Positions 22,501 to 34,500 of a DNA stretch of 64,000 bases are shown here, piece after piece. The stretch lies in the NCBI GenBank assembly GCA_022414725.1, contig CM039462.1:7262335-7326334 (forward strand). Direction: 5' to 3'. The number at the start of each line of letters is the position of its first letter. The stretch's first letter is position 1. A program made the translations under genes and the position numbers. The DNA comes from Microglena sp. YARC (Eukaryota; Chlorophyta; Chlorophyceae; Chlamydomonadales; Chlamydomonadaceae). The notes under the pieces were generated by a model, which saw nothing but the letters and a program-made list of their open reading frames with translations, made no database searches and was not told the DNA's origin.

Positions 22501-25500
22501 ATATCATACTAACCTCTGGCCAACATCATATGATATGCCGATCCCTACTTACGTGTGCACTTAGTTGTGCATGGTGATACCTAGAAACAAGCGTGGAATG
22601 TTGCATTCAACAATCCTACCATTGACCAAGAGGTCTGAGTAATATTTCAAACTGCAACGTGCTGGGGATAGCATATTGCAATGATTATGCCGATCCCTAC
22701 AGATTCAACATTACTCAATTCACCTGGATACGATACTGGCTCTTTACGAAATCTGACTATGACTCAATTCACCTGGATATGATACTGGCTCTTTGGGAAA
22801 TATGTCTATGACTCAATTTACCTGGATACGTGGTAAAAGTGCATGGAATTTAAAGAGGTGCACATGTCATCACCTGCTACGCTCTCATCTTCAGGTCCTC
22901 CCCCTTCTCATAGATCCCTACAGATTCAACATTACTCAATTCACCTGGATACGAGTGATACTGGCTCTCTTGAGTACTGCAAGCTTTTGGGCCTGCCTCA
23001 TGCGCACGACACTCTGGATGGTGGCGGCAGCTGTCATGCGGATGCGAGCCTGTCTGCGAGCCCTCAGCAGTACGAGGCGGGCCTTGAAGACTGGTACCCA
23101 TCGCGTGAGGACCGCCCTTGCATCTGTCATGCGCTCAAACATGCGTTTGAATGCATACACACGATATGCCTGGGTGGGTGGTGGAGTGCGGGGAGTAGGT
23201 TAGGTTGGATTGGGTTGGTTGGCCACACACACACAGTCGCCTCCAAAACACAACCCGTCAACCCTCCCACAATGCACACACAGTCCTCCTGTTCCACTGC
23301 ATCCACTGCAAATACAGCCCCCCACCCACCCACCCATGCAGATAACTCCCCATGTACCAACCTTCTGTATATAGTTACAACAAATTGGGAATGCAGACCC
23401 CCCCCCCCCCCCACCCCACCCCCACCCACAAAATAGCTAGCACAGTCCCCCTCCTACAATGCACACACAGTCCTCCTGTTCCACTGCAAACACAACCACG
23501 CCCCCAGATGGCTCCTTATGTGCCAACCTTCTGTATAGTCAGTAAATCAACAAACAAGCTCTGACACAAGCAACAAGCTCGGACACAAGCGGCAGATAGC
23601 TGTTGGACCAACCTTCTGTATAGTCATGGCAGCCCTTTGACACAAGCGTTGCGCCTGGACATACTTGAGTACGTTGCCGTGGACCTTTCGCACCCTGTGG
23701 CCGCGCCATCCAGCTTGAACAGTGCATGCTGCCATAGTCCTGCACAATTTTGCAGGGCAATGTATGTGAGTGGGGTTTACATTCGTACTTGTGACCAAGA
23801 TTGAACAGCGCACGCTGCCATTGTCCTACACAGGATAGCCATTAGATGTATATTTGTACATGTGAAAGGTGTGCAAGCACACAGCATTTTGTACAGGGCA
23901 AAGTGTGTGCGTGGGGTTTATGGTCATACTTGTGACCAAGCTTGGACAGCGCACGCTGCCATAGTCCTACACAAAGCAGGTTGTGTGGAGAGTGGGTTGA
24001 GTGGATTGTGTTGGGGATGGAGTGGGTTGGGTAGATTGCGGGTTGAGTAGGTTTTATCTTCGTACATGTGAAAGATGTGCAAGCACACAGCATTATGAAC
24101 AGGGCAAAGTGAGCGAGTGGGCAAATGAAGCTGGCTAGAAGCTGCCGTGTGCAGCCCCACAAAGAAACAGCGATCACCAACCTGAGTTGCAGTCGGTGCC
24201 TCTCCCTCCTAGCCCTCCAGACACGAACCGCACTCTGGAGGCGAACGGCTGCATGGCGCTGAGCTAGCTGTTCTCGTGCTTGCCGTGCTCGCCACATGCT
24301 TTGGATGCGTACTGCTGCGTAGTGCTGGGCTAGCTGTTCACGTGCCTGTCGAGCTCGCCACATGCTCTGGATGGCCGTAACTGCAGCAATCCAGATGTGT
24401 CGGACCATAACCGCCTTGCGGGTGAGCCACATGTCCTGCGCAGTTTGCCACAATGGTTAAGAGGAGAAGTACATGGAGGGAGGGAGGAAGAGGGAAAGTG
24501 AGTAAGTGAGGGGGAGAGTGCGTTGGATGAACATCGTTGGCGACCGGGGACTCTAAAGCGCACCCATTGGGATTTGAACCCTGCACCTTCTTGTTTCAAC
24601 GAGCTCTACCATTGAGCCATTCGTCGAAATTGGATTTAACAATACACACACATGGTGCAGTCTGCCATAGGGCATTATTTTGAATGCTTTTGTAGTCTCT
24701 ATGTTTTTTCGTCTTGAAAAGCGAATAAAAAGCCCTTTCGTGGGCTTTTCCATTCACTTTTTGGAGTTTACCTCCTGGACCAGGTTCTGAGAGGTATGTT
24801 GCCTAAACCCTCACTGATATAAAACTGTCCAGCTGCCCCGGCGCTGTTCAGTCTCGGCATTTATTTTTTGCCAAGTATGTGACAATATCCTCTATCTGAT
24901 AGGGCATGGCAGCTTCCTCATGCTTTACATTATCACGTTTGATAGTTTGATGGTAGGCAGGTTGAGCCGCTGTCCTATATAGGCACTGATCTTCTGAGTA
25001 CGTAAACATATTATCAATCTAATAGGACATGGCTTACCCCTAAGACATCCACTGCTCTCCTTATTTTGAGGATTAGTTCAACTACTAGACTCAAATCTGT
25101 TGTGTGGTTCCTGGTTTCCGTGAGTATTGCACAGGGGGACCAGGGGTGATCAGGATGCTGCACAGGGGGACCAGGGTTGATCATGATGCTGCGTTGCACA
25201 GGGGGACCAGGGGTGATCAGGATGCTGCACAGGGGGACCAGGGGTGATCATGATGCTGCGTTGCACAGGGGGACCAGGGGTGATCAGGATGCTGCGTCCT
25301 CCGTCCCAGGCAATAAATCTATCGATCAATCTATCAATCCCAGATAATAATATGCTCTATCTAATAGGACATGGCTTACCTCGAAGACAGCCACTGCTCT
25401 CTTCTGCTCCATCATAAGCTTGCGCTTTAAAACTCTGGTCTGGTGTCCACGCCAAGCCACCTGGAAATGGATGGTATTGATTGGATGGTATTGATTGGAT

Positions 25501-28500
25501 GGTATTGATTGGATGGTATTGATAGGATTGGTATTGTATGGAAATTGATGGTGTTGGGAATTGATAGGATTTATCGGGTCATCTGGATAATGGATGGATG
25601 GATGGATGGATGGTTGGGTGCAGTGTTTCATTTTTCGACGACGCGTCGCCATGCCGTCGCCATTCGGTTAAATGCTACACCCCCTGGACCCCCCGATATT
25701 GTGACGCGCTGCCCCCCGACCCCCCCAAGCTTCGTGCTTTGCGCTCCGCCATACAATGGCTACACAACTATCCTGAAATCAGGGTTGAGTAGCCCAAGTA
25801 GCTACTCAACATGGACTACAGAAATCTGAAATACAAAAACTGGTTGGGTGGGTGGATGGATGAAGGAATGGAATAGCGGAATAATGATTGTTAGAAAGAA
25901 CTAAAGTACGAATGGCAGAATTGACGTGAGAAGGAATTAATGACCAAAACAATTAACGAGATATTGAATTAATGACCGGACAAAATATTGAATTAATGAC
26001 TGAACGAAATAATGAATTACTGAACAAATGATGGAATGAACGGTAGAAGGAACTAATGATCAAACAAATTAATGAGGTATTGAATTAATAACCTGACGAA
26101 AGATTAAATTAATGCCTGAACAAAATAATGAATTACTGCGAGCTACGTAGGGTACGTACGTAGGGCTATGTAACTTACATACGGGCTACGGAGCGTACGT
26201 ACGACGGGCTACGAAAGGCTACGTACGGCGACTTACTATATCTCTTCTCTTCACCTCCCGTGTTTTAATTAGCCCTAATAGCGCTAGGGAGCTAAGACCC
26301 CCCCTCCGAACCCTAATCATGAATGACAACCTGGCACGCTTACCACTCCATCAACATTAATGACAACCTGGCACGCCTGGCACTTCAAAAACATGAACAA
26401 CGGCCTTGCACACCTGGATGACAACAGCTGCAAACTTGAGATGCATGTACTATTTTCACACTTATGACAGCCTGGCAAGCCAAAAGAGGGCATGAAGGCA
26501 AATTACAAACCTGAATGATAACAGCTGCAAACTTGAGATGCACATACTCCATTCGCACTTATGACAGCCTGGCAAGCCAAACAAGGGCATGAAGGCAAAT
26601 AACAAACCTGAATGACTTCAGTTGCACACTTGAGACGCAAGAACTTCTTTCGGATAGCAGTCGCTCGCCAGGCTGTCTGTAGTACTAGGACAGCTGCCGC
26701 CTCCAGGTCAGCATGTGACAGTGCCAGCCTGGCAAGGTGCATGCGGCCCTGCCTGGCCCTCCATACTGTCTGCACTCCCAAAGCTGCGCCTTGCAAGAGC
26801 CTGTACTGCCTTTGTTGTGCCCTCCCTCGCCACAAGGACTGAAGTACTGTTGCACCAGCCCCTTTGCGTTCAGCCTCATCAGCTGCCAGGCTGGCGTGCA
26901 CTGCCCAGGCTTGCCTCCCCCTCCAGCCGGACTGCACACAGACGGCAGCCTGGGTAAGTCGTGCATGCGCTAGCTGTCCCTGCCTGCCTCGCCACAAGCT
27001 CTGGACAACAATGGCAGCCACTCTGCTAGTGCTCATCTTGTGCTGGATGTCTCGCGCCCTCCAAGCAGCCTGGAGGGTGAGCGCAGCCCCACGCGTAGTG
27101 ATGTACTGGTTTCGGAGTCGGTACCTCCTGTAGGCCGCCTGCACCACCGTGGCCGCCTGCTTTTCCAACCTATGTTGGTTTGCCTGCCTGACCGCCAGCT
27201 GGGCGCGCCAGGCTGTCTGCATGATGAGTGCACACTTGCGGTGCAGGGTCATGAGGCAGTACAGCTGGCGGGCCCTCCAAGCAGCTTGAAGGGACAGGGC
27301 TGCAGCCTTGTGGTTATACAGCATCCTATGTACACGGCGCATGCGACATACCGCCTGGTGGTAGGGTGGTGTAGGGGGGGGTTGAGATGGTGTAGGATGG
27401 GTGAGATGGTGCAGGGTGGAATGGCGTAGGGTGGATGGTGTAGGATGGGTGCGATGTTGTAGGGTGGAATGGAGTAGGGTGGATGGTGTAGGATGGGTGG
27501 AATGGTGTAGGGTGAGATCGTGTACGATGGGTGAGATGGTGAAGTTGAAAATAAATATTTACAAGTATTTTTAACTTGTATGTTCAAACAAACATACAAA
27601 TTTAAAGCTGAGGACGCTCTGTTTCATCCTCTGTACACGGCGCATGCGACATACCGCCTGGTGGTAGGGTGGTGTAGGGTGGGTTTGAGATGGTGTAGGA
27701 TGGGTCAGATGATTCAGGGTGGAATGGTGTAGGGTGGATGGTGTAGGATGGGTAAGATGGTGTAGGGTGGAATGGAGTAGGGTGGATGGTTTAGGATGGG
27801 TGGAATGGTGTAGGGTGAGATCGTGTAAGATGGTGGGAGGGGCGCTCTGTTTCATCCTCCTACCTGGAAGTGTGTCACAGCCGCTACTTGCGCTGATGTG
27901 ATGCCTCTCTGTAAGTGACCCCGCCACTCAGACTGAATTAGTGTAGCAGCACGTCTCTGCTTGGAGTGAGCCAGCCTAACAACATGCGCTCTCCAAGCTG
28001 CTTGGGTCAATACCACAGCCTGGCTCAGCTGCTTGTACCTCCGCCTAGCTGTCAATGCACGCCAGCTAGCCTGCATTGCGATGACAGCGCCACGCTGGTA
28101 GCTGTAGGACAGCCTGGCAGAGCGGGCCCGCCAGGCGGACTGCACCAACACTGTAGCTACTCGCAGTTGTTGGAACTGCTTCCTGCCTTGGTACGCCCGC
28201 CAGCCAGCCTGGATTGCCAGACTGGCACGCAGGCGTAGGAACTGCTTCCTACCTTGGTGCGCCCGCCAGCCAGCCTGGATTGCCAGGCTGGCAGCTTGCC
28301 AGCGAGCATACTCTACCTGTGCCGCATGCCCACGCCAGTGTCGCTGCACGCTTGTGGCGGCCGCATGCTGATGGCTCAGTTCAGTGCGGACAATCCTGCA
28401 CCTATATCTGGCTTGAAGGACAACGGCAGCGTTGTGCAGGGCCAGGGTCTGTGCCCTGGCAGACCTTCCTCGTTGTAGTGCCTGGATCGCCACAACTGCA

Positions 28501-31500
28501 TGCCTCGTTCTGCGGTACAATCCCCTCTGAGTGTGCATCCTCCAAGAGGCTTGTATGGTTGTAGCGGCTGCGTGCTGATGGCTCAGTACAGTGCGGACAA
28601 TCCTGCACCTGTACCTGGCTTGAAGGACAACCGCAGCATTGTGCAGGGCCAGGGCCTGCGCCCTGGCAGACCTTCCTCGCTGTAGTGCCTGGATCGCCAC
28701 AACTGCATGCCTCGTTCTGCGGTACAATCCCCTTTGGGTGTGCATCCTCCAAGAGGCTTGTATGGTGGCAGCTGCCTGGTTCCTTGCCAGGGTGTCTTTC
28801 CGAAGGTTCTCAGCCAAGCTGAGTCCCTCCACGCGGGCCAGCCGTGCACGCCAGGCTGTCTGCACGGCTGTCGCCGCCACGCTCAGGTCAGCGACAGACT
28901 TGCGGACTGCCCTTGCTCGCCACAGTGTCTGGACTGCAGCAGCTGCCAGGCGGTTCACGTAAAACTCCTTCCGCATCTCACGGGCACGGAAGAGGGTTTG
29001 GACTACTAAGGCAGCCTGTCGGGCATTGGTAGATGGGCGGGTGGTCGGTGGTGGTGGTGGTGGTGGTGTGTGTGTTTGGGGTGGGGTGGGGTGGTGGTGG
29101 TAGTGGTGGTGGTAGTGGTGGTGGGGAGGGGGAAGGACTGACTTGTCAATTGCCAATTCCTAACTGCAAAATGCCAATTTACGACTGCTCAACGTGGACA
29201 TTAAAAGGAGGACAAATAATTGAATTAAATGTACGCATGTCATGGGCACGGAAGAGGGTTTGAACTACTAAGGCAGCCAGCCAGCCGGGTGGGAGAGGGG
29301 GAAGGTCTGACTTGTCAATTGCACATTCACAACTGCAAACCGTGGACATTAAAGGGAGGGAAAATACACGAATTGGCATAGGTGACATGTTTTGTTATGC
29401 CAAAAAGGATCAGACCAATAGGATATCCAACCAGAAATTCCCCTGGTCCGGAGAACGGGACAGTCCCCTTAACACCAAGCCCCCCCAGGTGTTCAATCTT
29501 CTTTTCTATTGTACACCAAATCACTGGAACGAAGCAGGGTCGGGGGTTTAATTCCCCCTACGGTTGCCCTGAGCGATGCAGGTCGTTGTCAACCGCATTG
29601 GTAGCTTGTCCAGTTGAGGTGGTAGACCGTTCTCTGCCCGCGTACGACGGGCTCCATTGATACCACGCCTCACCAGGCGTTATCATTATGTGCAGCTGAG
29701 CGGTAACTATCTGTCCACTGTTCACTATAGCCACAGCCACAAACACAACTACCACCACACGTACCAGGGCAAGTACTAATACAACTAAAACCACAGCTAC
29801 AACAACAACAACATCAAGGAAGGTAAGCGGGCGCTGCAATGTAGGTGTTGGCTTGCTAGATCCTTAGTGCTCAAATCTAGATGTTAACATCTAGCTGCTG
29901 TCAGCGCTGCAATGTAGGTGCTAGCTAGATAGATGTTAACATCTAGCTGCTGTCAGCGCTGCAATGTAGGTGCTAGCTAGCTAGATGTTAACATCTAGCT
30001 GCTGTCAGCGCTGCAATGTAGGTGCTAGCTAGATAGATGTTAACATCTAGCTGCTGTCAGCGCTGCAATGTAGGTGTTAGCTAGATAGATGTTAACATCT
30101 AGCTGCTGTCAGCGCTGCAATGTAGGTGCTAGCTAGCTAGATGTTAACATCTAGCTGCTGTCAGCGCTGCAATGTAGGTGTTAGCTAGCTAGATGTTTAG
30201 TCCTCCAATCTAGATGTAAAAATGTAGCTGCTGTCAGCACTGCAATGTAGGTGTTAGCTAGATAGATGCTTAGCCCTCCAATCTACATGTAAAAATCTAG
30301 CTGGTGTTAGCGCTAGATCCTTAGGCGTTATCGTTACTTTTTTCTTTTATATGAACCATAACCAACCTGACGGCTGTCTAACATGGCTTTGCGGATCACG
30401 CGACTCCTCCACTGGGCCTGTAGGTAGGTTGCTGCGACCACCTGTTGCGTCATGGCCCTGCCCACTTGCTTCTGCCGCCAGATACTCTGTAACACGGTGG
30501 CTGCTTGCTGCGTCCTACTGTACCTGTGTAAGGGGTGGAGGCGGTGGAGGTGTGGGTGAAGGGAGGAGGAGGGGTGGCGGAGCGGGGCAGAGTGAGTTGG
30601 AGGAGTGGGGTGTAGGGTTGGAGGAGTGGGTGAAGGGGGTGGAGGGGGTGGAGGAGCGGGGTAGAGTGGGTTGGAGGAGTGGGGTGTAGGGGTTGGAGGA
30701 GTGGGGTGTAGGGTGTGGTTAGGTGTTTGCTTTAGTTTGAGTGTTTTGCTTTACTTTCAATGCTTGCTTTGGAGTTGCATTTACCAAGCTGTAGCTGCAG
30801 TTGGAGTTGGAATTGTGCAAAGTTTGATTGTTCGCTATATTCTGCTTTGCTTTGCTCTGCTGAGGTGGGAAAAGACATGCTTATTTGCTTTGCTTTGGTG
30901 GGGAAAGACATGCTTATTTGCTTTGCTTTACTGAGGTGGGGGAAAGACATGCTTATTTGCTTTGCTTTACTGAGGTGGGGGAAAGACATGCTTGTTTGCT
31001 TTGCTTTGGTGGGGAAAGACATACCTTGAGCGACATGACCAACCGCGTACAGATGCTTGAATGCGAGTGGCTGCTGCTGTCTGCTTCTCAGCATTGCGCT
31101 TGAGTTCCTCGAGGCGTTTGCGATAGAAGCGCTGGAGGAAGACAGTGGCGCCTCGCAATTGAAGGAAGTATGATCGATGTTTGGTCATGCGAACCTGGAC
31201 AGAGGGAGACGAGGGGGGGATGGGGATGGGGGGGGGGGGCTTTGCTAGGTGGTAGGACATGTACAGGTGCGCTGGAGGAAGACAAAGGTGCCTCGCAATT
31301 GAAGGAAGTATGATCGCTGTTTGGTCATGCGAACATGGACAGAGGGAGGGGGGGATGTGTGTGTGGGGGTTGGGTGGGGTGGGGGGCTTTGCTAGGTTGG
31401 AAACGTACAGGAGCACTGGGGGAAGACAGTGGCGCCTTGCAATTGAAAGAAGTATGATCGCTCTTTGGTCATGCGGACCTGGACAGAGGGGAGACGAGGG

Positions 31501-34500
31501 GGGGGGTGATGATACACTGGTATGCTGATATAGAGAATGCAGTTCCGGCTTTTTTTTTTTTTTCCCATTATTGCGTACCACTGTATACCATTGTTGTTTT
31601 TCATTAATTAGGATTTACTGTTGGATGGACCTTGTGAGTAAAAATGCAGTTTCAGCTTTTTTATGCCAGTGCAATTTTGATGGGTGATGGGGAGGAGGGA
31701 GGCTTTGCTAGGCGTGGCTTGGCTAGGATAGGGCTGGACTGCTTATGATTTGATTTGATTGGGCACGTTAAGTTACCCTGGAGGAAGACAGAGTCACCTC
31801 ACACTCGAAGGAAGTATTATTGCAGTTCGGTCAAGCGAACCTGGCCAGAAGGAGTCAGGGGTGGGGGGGGGATGAGGGGGAGGGAGGCTTTGCTAGGCAT
31901 GGCTTGGCTAGGATCGGGCTGAACTGCTTATGATTTGATTTAGTTGGGGCGTGTTTATGGGGTGTGGGGGGGGGGGGAGGGGGAGTTTGGGGGGGGGGGG
32001 GGGGGGGGGGGGAGGTTGGACACGTAGAGGTACGATGGAGGAAGAGAGTGGCTCCTCGCAAATGGAGGAAGTATGATTGCTGTTCGTTCATGCGAACCTG
32101 GACAGAGGGAGACGGGGGGGAGGCAGACAGATGGGTGGGAGGGGTGGGGTGGGGGGAGAGGGAGCACGGATCACATTGGATCGGCTTGGTTAATATTGGA
32201 TTGGATTGGCTAAGATTGGATTGGATTTGGCTGAACTGCTTTTGATTTGATTAGTTAAATAGGATCCTTGCTAATAGGATAAGTAGGACTGGACTGCACT
32301 TGATTTGATTGGATACATTAGTTTACGTGGAGGATAAAACGTGCTCACAATCTACCCACCACCACCACTACCATCTGCCCACCACCACCAATACCACCAC
32401 TACCATCTACCCACCACCACCACCACCAATCTACCCACCACCACCACCACTACCGAAGGAAACAACTTTGAGGGCATGGTTCTGGAACGTATTTTTTGCG
32501 TCCTCCTGCCAGACAAAGAACAAATGGCAGGGGCCAATCAAGGGAAATGAAAGGTACAAATACAATGGATGGGAAAAGTACAAATATAATCGATTAGAAA
32601 AGAAAAAAATACAATCCATGGGAAAAGTACAAAAACAATCCATGGAAATCACATAATTAAATTATCACTGTAGCATGAACTCATTTTCCTGTCGCCTGCC
32701 CTCCAGATTTGTGTTGATGCTGTTTGCATGCGTTCGGGCCATACGCTGATTTACTGTGCCTACGTGATTGTGTGCAGGCATATGAGATGATGATTGAATC
32801 ATGATGTAGAATTAAATTATCACTGTAGCACAAACTCAAGGCCTACCGTTGGTAAAACAATTATTTGGGGTTCAAAATATCAGTGCATTTAATTTGTAGC
32901 CCTTCCTGAATTCTGGTTGTCCCTTAAGCCTGTTAAGCTACCTCCTGGAGTGTAACAACAACAGCAACACCACCAACAACAACAACTCACCACCACCAAC
33001 AACAACAACAACTCACCACCACCATCTACTTGCCACCACCAACTCACCACCACCACCAACAACTCACCACCATCACCAACAACTCACCACCACCACCAAC
33101 AACTCACCACCACCAACAACAACAACTCACCAGTGCCTGGAGCCGGCAGACCAGGTATCGGTTGCGAGAGTATGAGCACTTCTGCATGCGCATACGCCAG
33201 AAGGACTGCAGAGAAATAGCGGCCACCAATAATCGGGATTGGTACCTGTGTGGGCGTAGGCATACACACAGTTCAGAGTTAGATTCTGGCAGATGCTGCA
33301 TAGTGTTGTCACAGTGTACGAGGACCTCTGTGTGCGCATGCGACTGAAGGACTGCAGAGAAATAGCGGCCACCAATAATCGGGATTGGTACCTGTGTGGG
33401 CGTAGGCATACACACAGTTCAGAGTTAGATTCTGGCAGATGCTGCATAGTGTTGTCACAGTGTACGAGGACCTCTGTGTGCGCATGCGACTGAAGGACTG
33501 CAGAGAAATAGCTGCCACCAATAATCGGGATTGGTACCTGTGTGGGCGTAGGCATATACACAGTTCAGAGTTAGATTCTGGCAGATGCTGCATGGTGTTG
33601 TCACAGTGTACGAGGACCTCTGTGTGCGCATGCGACTGAAGGACTGCAGAGAAATAACGGCCACCAATAATCGGAATTGGTACCTGTGTGGGCGTAGGCA
33701 TACACACAGTTCAGAGTTAGATTCTGGCAGATGCTGCATAGTGTTGTCACAGTGTACGAGGACCTCTGTGTGCGCATGCGACTGAAGGACTGCAGAGAAA
33801 TAGCTGCCACCAATAATCGGGATTGGTACCTGTGGGCGTAGGCATACAGTCAGTTCTGAGAGTTAGGTGCTGATTATGGTGTCCTTAACTTCACGTCCTG
33901 TGAGTAATGGTATTACAGGGATGTAACAATTTCAATTTCAATAGGTGCTGATAGGTGCTGCATGGTGTTTTCATAATGTATGAGGACCTCTGTATGCGCG
34001 TGCGCCAAAAAGACTGAAGAAAAATAGCTGCGAACGACAATTGAGGCTGGTACCTGCAAAAGGATAGGCATAACGTCTGCTCAGAGTTAGATGCTGCTAT
34101 ATGCTGCACGGTGTTGTCTGTTGCTGTTAGATGTTGTCGAAGTGTATGAGGAACTCTGCATGCGCATACGCCTGAAGGACTGCAGAAAAATGGATGCCAA
34201 CGGTAATCGGGTTAGGTACCTGTGTGGGCATAAGCATACACGCAGTTCAGTATTAGATGCTGATCGATGCTGCATGGTGTTGTCTGTTGCAGTTGGATAT
34301 CGGTTGCGGGAGTATGAGCACTTCTGCTTGCGCATACGCCAGAAGCACTGCAGAGAAATTGCCGCCAGCAATAATCGGGATTGGTACCTATGTGGGCATA
34401 GGCATACACACAGTTCAGAGTTGGATTCTGGCAGATGCTGCATGGTGTTGTCATAGTGTACGAGGACCTCTGTATGCGCATGCGACTGAAGGACTGCAAA

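Noticed and set aside
28214..28962. Plus-strand open frames opposite exon o
   Set aside because: Shadow frames of the strongly coding IQ exon on the minus strand.
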